A stretch of DNA of 64,000 nucleotides from Serpens sp035497915 (GTDB lineage: Bacteria; Pseudomonadota; Gammaproteobacteria; Pseudomonadales; Pseudomonadaceae): NCBI RefSeq assembly GCF_035497915.1, contig NZ_DATJCS010000005.1:1-64000 (forward strand). Reading direction: 5' to 3'. Each line of letters begins with the position of its first letter. Positions within the stretch are counted from its first letter, which is position 1. Positions 46,037 through 55,993 of the stretch are shown here, one piece after another. Both the position numbers and the translations under genes were made by a program. The notes under the pieces were generated by a model that searched no databases, had not been told where the DNA came from, and saw only the letters and a program-made list of their open reading frames with translations.

Positions 46037-47788
46037 TCAGTGGTCGATGGCAGCGCCGGCACCCTTCGGGAAGCGGACGCTTTCAACCAGATCCTGAACT
46101 TCCTTCGGCGGCGGAGCGGTCATGTACGCCACGGCGAAGGCCACGACGAAGTTGATGAGCGCACCCACGCTACCGATGGACAGCGGGGAGATACCGAACA
46201 GCCAGTTGTCCGGAGTGTTCGGCAGGCTGTTGGTACCCGGGATGAAGAACCAGCCCAGGAAGATGAAGATGTAGATCACGGTGAAGGCCAGACCGGCAAC
46301 CATGCCCGAGATCGCGCCGACGCTGTTAATGCGACGGGAGAAGATACCCATCATCAGCATCGGGAAGATCGAGGATGCGGCGATACCGAAGGCCAGTGCC
46401 ACCACCTGCGCGGCGAAGCCGGGCGGGTTGAGGCCCAGGTAGGTCGCCACCAGGATCGCCACGGCCATCGAGATCCGCGCGGCGAGCATTTCACCCTTCT
46501 CGCTGATGTTCGGATTGATGATCGTCTTGATCAGGTCATGACTGATTGCCGAGGAGATGGCCAGCAGCAGACCGGCTGCGGTGGACAGTGCCGCAGCAAT
46601 GGCACCCGCGGCGATCAGGCCGATGACCCAGCCCGGCAGGTTGGCGATTTCCGGGTTGGCCAGTACGAGGATGTCGGAGTTAACGGTCAGCTCGTTGCCA
46701 GCCCAGCCACGCTCGCTGAAGTCAGCGCTCGGGTTGTAGTACTGGATGCGGCCGTCGTTGTTCTTGTCCTCGAACTTGATCAGACCGGTTTCTTCCCAGG
46801 TCTTCACCCACTGCGGACGCTCGGCATATTCCAGCGCCGGTTGTTCAACACCCTGCGGATACACGGTGGTGAGCAGGTTCAGGCGAGCCATGGAGGCCAC
46901 GGCCGGAGCGGTGGTGTACAGCAGGGCGATGAACACCAGGGCCCAACCAGCGGAAGAACGGGCGTCAGCAACCTTCGGTACGGTGAAGAAGCGAATGATC
47001 ACGTGCGGCAGACCGGCGGTACCGATCATCAGCGACAGGGTGAACAGCACCATGTTCAGCTTGTTGGACACGTCAGCGGTGTAGTCCTGGAAGCCCAGGT
47101 CACGTACCACTTCGTTCAGCTTCTGCAGCAGCGGCATACCGGACTCGGTGTGCTCGCCGAACATGCCGATCTGCGGGATCGGGTTGCCGGTCAGCTGCAG
47201 GGAGATGAAGATCGCCGGGATGGTGTAGGCCAGGATCAGCACCACGTACTGAGCCACCTGGGTGTAGGTGATGCCCTTCATGCCGCCGATCACGGCGTAC
47301 ATGAACACCACCGCCGAGGCGATCCAGATACCGGTGCTGCTGCTCACTTCCAGGAAGCGGGCGAAGGCCACGCCGGCACCGCTCATCTGACCGATCACGT
47401 AGGTGATGGAGGTCAGCAGCAGGGCAACGACGGCCACCAGGCGGGCACCCTTGCTGTAGAAGCGGTCACCCACGAAGTCCGGCACGGTGAACTTGCCGAA
47501 CTTGCGCAGGTAGGGCGCCAGCAGCATGGCCAGCAGCACGTAGCCACCGGTCCAGCCCATCAGGAACGAGGAGTTGACGTAGCCGACGGAGATCAGGCCA
47601 GCCATGGAGATGAAGGAGGCTGCGGACATCCAGTCCGCCGCGGTGGCCATCCCGTTGGGGATGGGGCCGACGCCGCCGCCTGCAACGTAGAATTCCTTGG
47701 TGGAGCCGGCACGCGCCCAGACGGCGATGCCGATGTAGAGGACAAACGACATCCCCACGAAAATCATGTTGATTGCAAATTGGCTCAT
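46037..47788 (-). CDS. Sodium:solute symporter, VC_2705/ActP-like subfamily
   Basis: A 583-residue SSS-family transporter with about 13 membrane helices. Residues FYVAGGGVGPIPNGMATAADWMSAASF-like (33-59, Na+ site region) are typical. Unlike ActP it has a hydrophilic loop (about 315-370) that includes the EF-hand-like calcium loop DKNNDGRIQYYN (341-352). The small DUF4212 gene 6 nt upstream marks the VC_2705 type, often annotated as acetate or cation/acetate symporter; the substrate is unproven. Confidence 0.92.
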   Translation of the reverse strand: MSQFAINMIFVGMSFVLYIGIAVWARAGSTKEFYVAGGGVGPIPNGMATAADWMSAASFISMAGLISVGYVNSSFLMGWTGGYVLLAMLLAPYLRKFGKFTVPDFVGDRFYSKGARLVAVVALLLTSITYVIGQMSGAGVAFARFLEVSSSTGIWIASAVVFMYAVIGGMKGITYTQVAQYVVLILAYTIPAIFISLQLTGNPIPQIGMFGEHTESGMPLLQKLNEVVRDLGFQDYTADVSNKLNMVLFTLSLMIGTAGLPHVIIRFFTVPKVADARSSAGWALVFIALLYTTAPAVASMARLNLLTTVYPQGVEQPALEYAERPQWVKTWEETGLIKFEDKNNDGRIQYYNPSADFSERGWAGNELTVNSDILVLANPEIANLPGWVIGLIAAGAIAAALSTAAGLLLAISSAISHDLIKTIINPNISEKGEMLAARISMAVAILVATYLGLNPPGFAAQVVALAFGIAASSIFPMLMMGIFSRRINSVGAISGMVAGLAFTVIYIFIFLGWFFIPGTNSLPNTPDNWLFGISPLSIGSVGALINFVVAFAVAYMTAPPPKEVQDLVESVRFPKGAGAAIDH

Positions 47789-47794
47789 TACGTC

Positions 47795-48055
47795 TTACTC
47801 CTCGAGACCGAACTGCTTATCGAGTTTGTTCATCTTCCAGCGGTAGAAGAAGATCAACGCGATAAAGACGTAGATGGAGCCTTGCTGAGCGAAGAAGAAG
47901 CCAAGGTCGGCGCCGCCAACCATGATGCCCGACAGCAGGGGGCGCAGGACGATGCCGAGTCCATACGAGCACAGGGCCCAGATGAACAGGCTTCCAAAGA
48001 TGATGCGGAGGTTCGCCGACCAGTAGGCTTCGGCGTTCGACTGATGATCTGCCAT
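47795..48055 (-). CDS. DUF4212 sodium:solute symporter small subunit
   Basis: An 86-residue protein with two membrane helices (about residues 17-40 and 52-72), ending in the charged tail KMNKLDKQFGLEE. It is the DUF4212 small subunit that accompanies VC_2705-type symporters and lies 6 nt upstream of the large subunit gene. Its role in transport is not established; co-assembly is inferred from the constant pairing. Confidence 0.92.
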   Translation of the reverse strand: MADHQSNAEAYWSANLRIIFGSLFIWALCSYGLGIVLRPLLSGIMVGGADLGFFFAQQGSIYVFIALIFFYRWKMNKLDKQFGLEE

Positions 48056-48326
48056 TAATGTGTCCTCACATTGTTGTTATAGGGGGCAGGCGGCTACATC
48101 GTACAGAAGTCGGTTTTCAGCACGTCTACTACCTTAGTCTTGCCGTAACCGCGCTACCATGCGGCTTTGCCGGCTTCGACCCAGGGTTGGACGCATCGTT
48201 TCGACAACGTAACCCGCTGCTCAGGGCGACCCGATCGAGGGGAAAATTCAGGCAGCCCATCGGCTTTACGACCAATGGGTACATTCTTCGCTTTACTGGA
48301 CGCAGAGGCCGTCGCGGAGAATGTCC

Positions 48327-48536
48327 ATGTCCTTCGATTCCGAGCACTTCGAGCGCCTGCTGCAACAGGCCCGCGAGCAGGCCGACCAGGCCGTTGCACA
48401 GGGCGACGCGCAGTTGCAGCACGCCGCCTTCCTCACCCTGCTAGAGGCGGTGCGCCAGCTCGGCGCCGCCTCGGGCGACTGGCGGCGCATGGTGGCGCGC
48501 GCCACCGAGGATTTTCAGCGCGACGAGGGTATCTAG
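48327..48536 (+). CDS. Small hypothetical protein
   Basis: A 69-residue, Gln/Ala-rich, mostly helical cytoplasmic protein with no recognised domain. The ATG at 48327 was preferred over the one at 48321 because GGAGA sits about 6 nt upstream of it. It lies between the divergent symporter operon and REP DNA. The 271 nt upstream hold the symporter promoter region; I see no other gene there. Confidence 0.6.
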   Translation: MSFDSEHFERLLQQAREQADQAVAQGDAQLQHAAFLTLLEAVRQLGAASGDWRRMVARATEDFQRDEGI

Positions 48537-48544
48537 AGCGGGCT

Positions 48545-48732
48545 TGGGGCCGGCTGGCGCCGGCCTCTGGCCGGGATAAACCCGGCCCCACACGATTCTG
48601 CGGCTCCAATCCCCTGCGGGGCCGGCTTTACGCCGGCCGGCGGAGCTGAGGAAGGGGCGCCGGGGGATCCTGTAGGAGCGACTTCAGTCGCGATTTGCCT
48701 GCAAGCATCGCGGCTGGAAGCCGCTCCCACAG
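48545..48732. repeat. Mixed REP cluster, families B and A
   Basis: Family B elements at 48545-48593 and 48612-48641 (GGCCGGCTGGCGCCGGCC and GGGCCGGCTTTACGCCGGCC palindromes) are followed by an inverted pair of family A elements at 48670-48693 and 48707-48732. The cluster fills the gap between the small hypothetical gene and the convergent ptsP, and may act as the transcription barrier since no classical terminator is seen. Confidence 0.88.
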
Positions 48733-48741
48733 AAGCGAGGC

Positions 48742-51021
48742 TCAGGCCTGCACGGCGGCGGCCGGGTTGATCACCCGGCCCAGGCCCAGGTTGCGCAGCG
48801 CCAGGTTGAGGGTGCTGCCGATGACATGCGGGTTGTCGATGCGCATCACCTCGTCCAGCAGCTCGCGGGCCCTGCTGGCGGTGATCTGGCGCAGCAGCCA
48901 TTTCACCTTGGGCAGGTTGGTGGCGTTCATCGACAGGCTGTCAAAGCCCATCGCCAGCAGCAGCACCGCCGCCAGCGGGTTGCCCGCCATTTCGCCGCAG
49001 ATGCTTACCGACTTGCCCTCGGCGTGCGTGCCATCGACCACCTGGCGCAGTGCCTGGAGCACGGCCGGGTGCAGGAAATCGTAGAGGTCGGCGACGCGCG
49101 GGTTGTTGCGGTCCACCGCCAGCAGGTACTGGGTCAGATCGTTGGAGCCGACCGAGATGAAGTCGACCTGGCTGGCCAGTTCGCGGATCTGATAGACCGC
49201 CGCCGGCACCTCGATCATCACGCCGATGGGCGGCATCGGCACGTTCACGCCCTCGTCGCGCACCTCGCTCCAGGCGCGATGGATCAGGTGCAGCGATTCC
49301 TCCAGCTCGAGCACGCCGGAGATCATCGGCAGCAGGATGCGCAGGTTCTCCAGGCCCTCGCTGGCCTTGAGCATGGCGCGTACCTGCACCAGGAAGATTT
49401 CCGGATGGTCGAGGGTGACGCGAATGCCGCGCCAGCCGAGGAAGGGGTTCTGTTCCTTGATCGGGAAATAGGACAGCGACTTGTCGCCGCCGATGTCCAG
49501 CGTGCGCATGGTTACCGGCTGCGGGTGGAAGGCGGCCAGCTGCTCGCGGTAGATGGCGGCCTGCTCCTTCTCGCTGGGGAAGCGCTCGTTGCTCATGAAC
49601 GGCACTTCGCTGCGGTATAGGCCGACGCCTTCCGCGCCGCGCTGCTGGGCGCGCGCCACGTCGGCGAACAGGCCGGTGTTGACCCACAGCGGCATGCGCT
49701 GGCCGTCCAGGGTGACGCACGGCAGGCTGCGCAGCGACTCCAGACCCTGGGTCAGCTGACGTTCTTCCTCCACCACCTCGCCGTACTGCTTGCGCAGCAC
49801 CGCGCCGGGGTTGGTGAACACCTCGCCGTGGTAGCCGTCGACGATCATCTCGATGCCGTCGACTCTGGCATAGGGCAGGTCGACCGCGCCGACCACGGTG
49901 GGAATGCCCATGGCGCGGGCCAGAATGGCCACATGGGAGTTGCCCGAACCCTGCACCGACACCAGGCCGACCAGCTTGCCCTCCGGCACCTCGCCGAGCA
50001 TCGCCGGGGTCAGCTCCTCGCTGACCAGGATGGTGTTGTCGCGATAGACCAGCGTTTGCTGGCGCTCCTGCTGCAGATGGCCGAGCAGGCGCCGGCCCAG
50101 GTCGCGCACATCGGAGGCGCGCTCGCTCAGGTAGGGGTCGCCCATCTGCTCGAAGCGATCGACGTGGGCGCGAATGACCTGGCTCAGCGCGCCCTGCGCC
50201 CACTGGCCACCCTTGATCAACTGGACCACATCCTTACTGAGCGCGGTGTCTTCGAGCATCATCAGGTACACGTCGAACAGCGCGCGCTCATCGGGACGCA
50301 GCTGGTTGGCCAGCTTGGCGGAGAGCTGCTGCAATTCCTCGCGCACGGCCGCCAGGGCGCTCTGGTAGCGCTTGAGCTCGGTCTCGACATCCTCGGCCGG
50401 ACGGTCGGGTACCACATCCAGATCGGCCGGCGGCAGCACCACCACTGCGGTGCCGATGGCCGCGCCAGGGGCGCCGGCAATGCCGACGAAACGCGCCTCC
50501 TGGATGCCCTTGCCCTGCTTGCCCAGGCCACGGATCGAGCCGGTGGCTTCGGCGTGGGCGATGACGCCGGCGAGCTGCGCGCTCATGGTGACCAGGAAGG
50601 CTTCCTCGCCCTCGTCGAACTGGCGACGTTCCTTCTGCTGCACCACCAGCACGCCCATCACCCGTCGGTGGTGGATGATCGGCGCGCCGAGGAAGGAGGC
50701 GTAGCGTTCCTCGCCGGTCTCGGCGAAATAGCGGTAGCGGGGGTGTTCGGAGGCGTGCTCGAGGTTCAGCGGTTCCTCGCGGCTACCCACCAGGCCGACC
50801 AGGCCTTCGTTGGGCGACATGCTCACCTTGCCGATGGCGCGCTTGTTCAGGCCGTCGGTAGCCATCAGCACATAGCGGTTGGTTTCCGGGTCGAGCAGGT
50901 AGACCGAGCAGACCTGGCTGCCCATGGCCTCCTTCACACGCTGCACGATGATGCCCAAGGCCGCCTTGAGGTCTTTGGCGGCGTTGACTTCCTGGACGAT
51001 CTTGCGCAGCGTGCTGAGCAT
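48742..51021 (-). CDS. ptsP: Phosphoenolpyruvate-protein phosphotransferase PtsP (EI-Ntr)
   Basis: A 759-residue Enzyme I of the nitrogen-type phosphotransferase system. A GAF domain (about residues 10-150) precedes the EI phosphotransfer domain with the active His in GSGNSHVAILAR (about residue 357) and the PEP-binding barrel with DIGGDKSLSYFP, the EVPAAVYQIREL region and GSNDLTQYLLAVDRNN. It phosphorylates NPr and then EIIA-Ntr to regulate nitrogen, potassium and virulence traits. It lies 17 nt after rppH in the same operon. A longer in-frame start would overlap rppH and is rejected. Confidence 0.97.
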   Translation of the reverse strand: MLSTLRKIVQEVNAAKDLKAALGIIVQRVKEAMGSQVCSVYLLDPETNRYVLMATDGLNKRAIGKVSMSPNEGLVGLVGSREEPLNLEHASEHPRYRYFAETGEERYASFLGAPIIHHRRVMGVLVVQQKERRQFDEGEEAFLVTMSAQLAGVIAHAEATGSIRGLGKQGKGIQEARFVGIAGAPGAAIGTAVVVLPPADLDVVPDRPAEDVETELKRYQSALAAVREELQQLSAKLANQLRPDERALFDVYLMMLEDTALSKDVVQLIKGGQWAQGALSQVIRAHVDRFEQMGDPYLSERASDVRDLGRRLLGHLQQERQQTLVYRDNTILVSEELTPAMLGEVPEGKLVGLVSVQGSGNSHVAILARAMGIPTVVGAVDLPYARVDGIEMIVDGYHGEVFTNPGAVLRKQYGEVVEEERQLTQGLESLRSLPCVTLDGQRMPLWVNTGLFADVARAQQRGAEGVGLYRSEVPFMSNERFPSEKEQAAIYREQLAAFHPQPVTMRTLDIGGDKSLSYFPIKEQNPFLGWRGIRVTLDHPEIFLVQVRAMLKASEGLENLRILLPMISGVLELEESLHLIHRAWSEVRDEGVNVPMPPIGVMIEVPAAVYQIRELASQVDFISVGSNDLTQYLLAVDRNNPRVADLYDFLHPAVLQALRQVVDGTHAEGKSVSICGEMAGNPLAAVLLLAMGFDSLSMNATNLPKVKWLLRQITASRARELLDEVMRIDNPHVIGSTLNLALRNLGLGRVINPAAAVQA

Positions 51022-51038
51022 TCTGATGCGCTCTCCTC

Positions 51039-51518
51039 TCAGTCCCGCGCCGGCAGGCGCGGGGCGAGTTCTTTCAGGGCGCGGCGGTAGACCTCGCGCT
51101 TGAAGGTGACCACCTGTCCCAGCGGGTACCAGTAACTGACCCAGCGCCAGCCGTCGAACTCCGGCTTGCCGGTCAGGTCCATGCGCACCCGCGTCTCCTC
51201 GCTGAGCAGGCGCAGCAGGAACCACTTCTGCTTCTGGCCGATACACAGCGGCTGGCTGTGGGTGCGCACCAGGCGCTGCGGCAACCGATAGCGCAGCCAG
51301 CCACGGGTGCAGGCGAGCACGCGAACATCATGGGGGTCGAGACCGACTTCCTCGTTGAGCTCGCGATAAAGCGCCTGCTCCGGGGTTTCATCGGCATTGA
51401 TGCCGCCCTGGGGAAATTGCCAGGCGTCCTGGTTGATGCGGCGCGCCCAAAGCACCTGGCCGACATCATTGGTCAGAATGATGCCGACATTCGGGCGGAA
51501 ACCATCGGAGTCGATCAC
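51039..51518 (-). CDS. rppH: RNA pyrophosphohydrolase RppH
   Basis: A 159-residue Nudix hydrolase that removes pyrophosphate from mRNA 5' ends to start decay. The Nudix box spans GGINADETPEQALYRELNEEVGL (residues 38-60; core RELNEEVG). The N-terminal FRPNVGIIL and WQFPQGG segments are typical of RppH. It starts the rppH-ptsP operon. Confidence 0.97.
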   Translation of the reverse strand: MIDSDGFRPNVGIILTNDVGQVLWARRINQDAWQFPQGGINADETPEQALYRELNEEVGLDPHDVRVLACTRGWLRYRLPQRLVRTHSQPLCIGQKQKWFLLRLLSEETRVRMDLTGKPEFDGWRWVSYWYPLGQVVTFKREVYRRALKELAPRLPARD

Positions 51519-51667
51519 CTGGGATCACCTCGCCAATCAAGTGGCGGCATTGTTCCATAAAAATGAATAGCCCTGAAAGCAAATGCCGGTGGGCGCGTCG
51601 CGCCTTCAGTGTGGCAAGCGGACCCGTTATGCTCTGCAGCCTTTTTGATCCCGTACCGAGGTGATGC

Positions 51668-52321
51668 GTGGCCCTGGCCCTTTTCGATCTGGACAACACC
51701 CTGCTGGCCGGCGACAGCGACCATGCCTGGGGCGAATTCCTCTGCCGGCGCGGCCTGGTGGAAGCTGACAGCTACCGTGCCCGCAACGATGCCTTCTACC
51801 AGGACTATCTGGAGGGCCGCCTGGACGTGCAGGCCTACCAGGACTTCTGCCAGGAACTGCTCGGGCGCAGCGAAAGGGACCAGCTCGACGCCTGGCATCG
51901 CGACTTCATGGCCGAGTTCATCGAGCCGATCATCCTCGCCAAGGGCGAGGCGCTGATTCGCCGCCATCTGGAGGCCGGGGATCGGGTGGCGATCATCACC
52001 GCCACCAACCGTTTCATCACCGGCCCGATCGCCGCCCGGCTGGGCGTGGAAACCCTGCTGGCCACCGAGTGCGGCATGGAAAACGGCCGTTATATCGGCC
52101 GTAGCGTCGACGTGCCCTGTTTCCAGGAAGGCAAGGTGGTGCGCCTGGAGCGCTGGCTGGACGAGAACGGCCTGAACCTGGACGGCAGCTGGTTCTACAG
52201 CGATTCGCGCAACGACCTGCCGCTGCTGTCCCGGGTCAGCAATCCGGTGGCGGTGGACCCGGATCCGATCCTGCGCGCCGAGGCCGAGGCGCGCGGCTGG
52301 CCGGTGATTTCGCTGCGTTGA
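51668..52321 (+). CDS. HAD-superfamily (HAD-IB) phosphatase, probable histidinol-phosphatase
   Basis: A 217-residue HAD hydrolase. Motif I is FDLDNTLL (residues 6-13), motif II the ITATNRF segment, and motif III/IV SDSRNDLPLL. The cap is of the SerB-like IB type. Position next to rppH-ptsP and ilvA matches PA0335 of P. aeruginosa, a HAD histidinol-phosphatase; substrate here is inferred by that match. It starts with GTG, with GAGG about 7 nt upstream. SerB-like phosphoserine phosphatase is the alternative. Confidence 0.87.
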   Translation: MALALFDLDNTLLAGDSDHAWGEFLCRRGLVEADSYRARNDAFYQDYLEGRLDVQAYQDFCQELLGRSERDQLDAWHRDFMAEFIEPIILAKGEALIRRHLEAGDRVAIITATNRFITGPIAARLGVETLLATECGMENGRYIGRSVDVPCFQEGKVVRLERWLDENGLNLDGSWFYSDSRNDLPLLSRVSNPVAVDPDPILRAEAEARGWPVISLR

Positions 52322-52395
52322 GTTCGCTGTGCCCCGGCTTCGTGCGGGGCTGTAGGGCGATCGGCGCTTTTTCCGGCCGCCAGGCGCGCCTGCCG

Positions 52396-52433
52396 GCGCA
52401 GGGTGGGCAAGGACAGCGTTGCCCACCCTGCGC
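52396..52433. terminator. Long perfect inverted repeat between convergent genes
   Basis: A 15-bp perfect stem (GCGCAGGGTGGGCAA / TTGCCCACCCTGCGC) with an 8-nt loop lies 75 nt after the HAD phosphatase stop and before the convergent membrane protein gene. The tail (TCGTCTT) is only weakly T-rich. It may act as a terminator or be a dispersed repeat; a shorter related GGTGGATCG palindrome is at 55443-55468. Confidence 0.65.
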
Positions 52434-52477
52434 TCGTCTTGCCGCTCGTGCAGGCCGTGCCCGAAGCCGCGATGCGC

Positions 52478-52915
52478 TCAGCCCTCGCGCACGCCAGCGG
52501 CCATCAACAGCAGAATCCCCACCAGCAGCACCAGCGCCGTCACGGCCAGACCGAAACCGATGGGTAGAAAGCGCGGCGAGTGAACGGCGCTACCGCCCAG
52601 TGCCCATAGCCGTGTCGCCAGCAGCCACCAGGCAATGCCGGCCAGCAGATACAGGCAAGCACCCGCCAGCACCCAGGTTTCTCCGAAGGGCACCGCCTGC
52701 AGGTGCAGCAGCCACCAGGCCACGATCGGCGCGGCGACCGCCAGTGCCAGCAGGAGCGGCGGGCCGAGGCGCAGCAGCGTGGCCTGATCGGCCCAGGCCG
52801 GCCAGCCCGCGGCACGCCAGCGCTGCCAGAACAGCGCGCCGAGTACGCCGGTGAGCACCAGCAGCGCCGCTGCCAGCAGGCCCAGCAGAATCTTCAAGCT
52901 CAGCACGGTATCCAT
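52478..52915 (-). CDS. Hypothetical four-helix membrane protein
   Basis: A 145-residue protein with four predicted membrane helices (about residues 7-28, 50-72, 80-100 and 116-138). There are many Leu/Ala/Trp residues and no charged catalytic motif. I do not recognise the family. Its place between the HAD phosphatase and ilvA matches a conserved hypothetical in P. aeruginosa. No terminator of its own was found except the inverted repeat downstream. Confidence 0.75.
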   Translation of the reverse strand: MDTVLSLKILLGLLAAALLVLTGVLGALFWQRWRAAGWPAWADQATLLRLGPPLLLALAVAAPIVAWWLLHLQAVPFGETWVLAGACLYLLAGIAWWLLATRLWALGGSAVHSPRFLPIGFGLAVTALVLLVGILLLMAAGVREG

Positions 52916-52993
52916 CGTTCCCCCTGTCGACCGCAGCAGTCTAGACAGAGAGCACGCGGGCCGGGGCCGATTCCACGCGGCGGATGGGAACCG

Positions 52994-53084
52994 GTGGGGC
53001 CGGGTTTATCCCGGCCGACGAAGGTGGGAACGGCGCTGCGGCGTGGAATTCAGCCCCGCTGGCCGGCGTAAAGCCGGCCCTACA
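52994..53084. repeat. REP family B inverted pair
   Basis: Two family B elements in the ilvA 3' flank: 52994-53019 (GGGGCCGGGTTTATCCCGGCC) and 53060-53084 (GGCCGGCGTAAAGCCGGCCC). They end 21 nt before the ilvA stop and are the only terminator-like structure for ilvA. Confidence 0.85.
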
Positions 53085-53104
53085 AGAGTTATCCCGGCAG
53101 GGGA

Positions 53105-54619
<1,515 letters not shown>

Positions 54620-54725
54620 CGTGGCGGTCTTGTCGGCGGTTGCGAAAGCCCTGAAGTCTACTCCTCCGCTTCGTCAGGCGCACGGTGCGCGCCGGCCGGC
54701 TCCACGCCCGCTGCGGACTTGAGGG

Positions 54726-54731
54726 TATAAT
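54726..54731 (+). promoter_or_regulatory. Probable -10 element of the rpiA promoter
   Basis: A perfect TATAAT preceded by GGG lies 37 nt upstream of the rpiA start. No good -35 is visible at the expected distance. Confidence 0.55.
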
Positions 54732-54767
54732 CCGCGCCCTCCCGTTCCTCCCCCCAGGCACCTCGCG

Positions 54768-55442
54768 ATGACCCAGGATCAGCTCAAGCAGGCCGTGGCC
54801 CAGGCCGCTGTCGATCACATTCTTCCCCGCCTCGAGCGCAGCAGCGTGATCGGCGTCGGCACCGGCTCCACCGCCAACTTCTTCATCGACGCGCTGGCGC
54901 GGCACAAGATGGACTTCGACGGCGCAGTGGCCAGCTCGGAGGCCACCGCGCAGCGCCTGAAGAACCACGGCATTCCGGTGTACGACCTCAATTCGGTGGC
55001 CGAGCTGGAGTTCTATGTCGACGGTGCCGACGAAGCCAATGACCGCCTGGAGCTGATCAAGGGCGGCGGCGCTGCGCTGACCCGCGAGAAGATCGTCGCC
55101 GCCGTGGCGCGCACCTTCATCTGCATCGCCGACGCCAGCAAGCGCGTGCCGGTACTGGGCCACTTCCCGCTGCCGGTGGAGGTGATTCCCATGGCGCGCA
55201 GCCATGTGGCGCGCCAGCTGGTCAGGCTGGGCGGCGACCCGGTGTACCGCGAGGGGGTGCTGACCGACAACGGCAACGTGATTCTCGATGTGCACAACCT
55301 GCACATCACCGACGCGGTGCGCCTGGAAGCCGACATCAACGCCATCGTCGGCGTGGTCACCAACGGCCTGTTCGCCGCCCGCCCGGCCGACCTGCTGCTG
55401 CTCGGCACCCCTAAGGGCGTCCAGACCCTGACCCGCCCGTAG
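54768..55442 (+). CDS. rpiA: Ribose-5-phosphate isomerase A
   Basis: A 224-residue RpiA of the pentose phosphate pathway, interconverting ribose 5-phosphate and ribulose 5-phosphate. Signature motifs are GVGTGSTANFFID (residues 29-41), YVDGADEAN (about 84-92, catalytic Asp) and KGGGAALTREKI (about 99-110). It is divergent from ilvA as in P. aeruginosa. A GGTGGATCG inverted repeat follows its stop immediately (55443-55468). Confidence 0.97.
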   Translation: MTQDQLKQAVAQAAVDHILPRLERSSVIGVGTGSTANFFIDALARHKMDFDGAVASSEATAQRLKNHGIPVYDLNSVAELEFYVDGADEANDRLELIKGGGAALTREKIVAAVARTFICIADASKRVPVLGHFPLPVEVIPMARSHVARQLVRLGGDPVYREGVLTDNGNVILDVHNLHITDAVRLEADINAIVGVVTNGLFAARPADLLLLGTPKGVQTLTRP

Positions 55443-55517
55443 GGTGGATCGCGCTTCATCGATCCACCAACGCGCCGTCCTGTGGGAGGGGCTTCAGCCC
55501 CGCTGCTTTTTCCCACA
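55443..55517. repeat. Inverted repeat plus variant REP family A element after rpiA
   Basis: GGTGGATCG / CGATCCACC (55443-55468, 8-nt loop) is followed by a TGTGGGAGGGGCTTCAGCCCC element closed by TTTTTCCCACA (55481-55517). The second half resembles REP family A with changed stem bases. Either hairpin could end rpiA transcription. Confidence 0.7.
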
Positions 55518-55590
55518 GGGCCCGCGAAGCGCAGCTCTGGGCGAAGCGGCCTACGCTTGTCGGTAGGCACACAGCACAGGAGGTGTCGCC

Positions 55591-55935
55591 ATGTCGTCCG
55601 GCAAGTTCCATCTGAAGAAGGCCAGCAATGGCCAGTTCCACTTCAATCTGCTGGCCAGCAATGGCCAGGTCATCCTCTCCAGCGAACAGTACAAGGCGCG
55701 CGATTCGGCGCTCAACGGCATCGATTCGGTGCGCCGCAACGCCCGGCGCGAGGGCGCGTTCGAGGTGAAGGAAAGCAGCAACGGCAAGCACTACTTCGTG
55801 CTCAAGGCCACCAACGGCCAGGTGGTCGGCCAGAGCCAGATGTACGCCAGCCTGGCCAGCGCCGAACAGGGCTGCGAATCGGTCCGTCGCTATGCGCCGG
55901 AGGCCGTGCTGTCCGAAGAGGTGAGCACGCCGTGA
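55591..55935 (+). CDS. YegP-like DUF1508 domain protein
   Basis: A 114-residue protein made of two tandem DUF1508 repeats, each with a S-N-G-(Q/K)-(F/Y)-x-F core followed by NGQV (SNGQFHF with ASNGQVI, and SNGKHYF with ATNGQVV). Its location next to rpiA is conserved in P. aeruginosa. It is small and cytoplasmic, with unknown function. AGGAGGTG precedes the ATG, an unusually strong ribosome binding site that suggests high expression. Confidence 0.92.
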   Translation: MSSGKFHLKKASNGQFHFNLLASNGQVILSSEQYKARDSALNGIDSVRRNARREGAFEVKESSNGKHYFVLKATNGQVVGQSQMYASLASAEQGCESVRRYAPEAVLSEEVSTP

Positions 55936-55938
55936 ATG

Positions 55939-55974
55939 AAAACGCCGCGCTCCGTGAGGAACGCGGCGTTTTCT
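55939..55974. terminator. Bidirectional rho-independent terminator
   Basis: The stem AAAACGCCGCG / CGCGGCGTTTT has a 12-nt loop with an inner TCC/GGA pairing. It separates the convergent yegP-like gene and chemoreceptor gene and has A/T runs on both sides. Confidence 0.93.
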
Positions 55975-55993
55975 CCTGAGGGTCGGCGTGCGC

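Noticed and set aside
45887..48058. Plus-strand open frame of 723 codons opposite the symporter operon
   Set aside because: It is an antisense artefact; the minus strand encodes a complete sodium:solute symporter and its small subunit with proper start sites.
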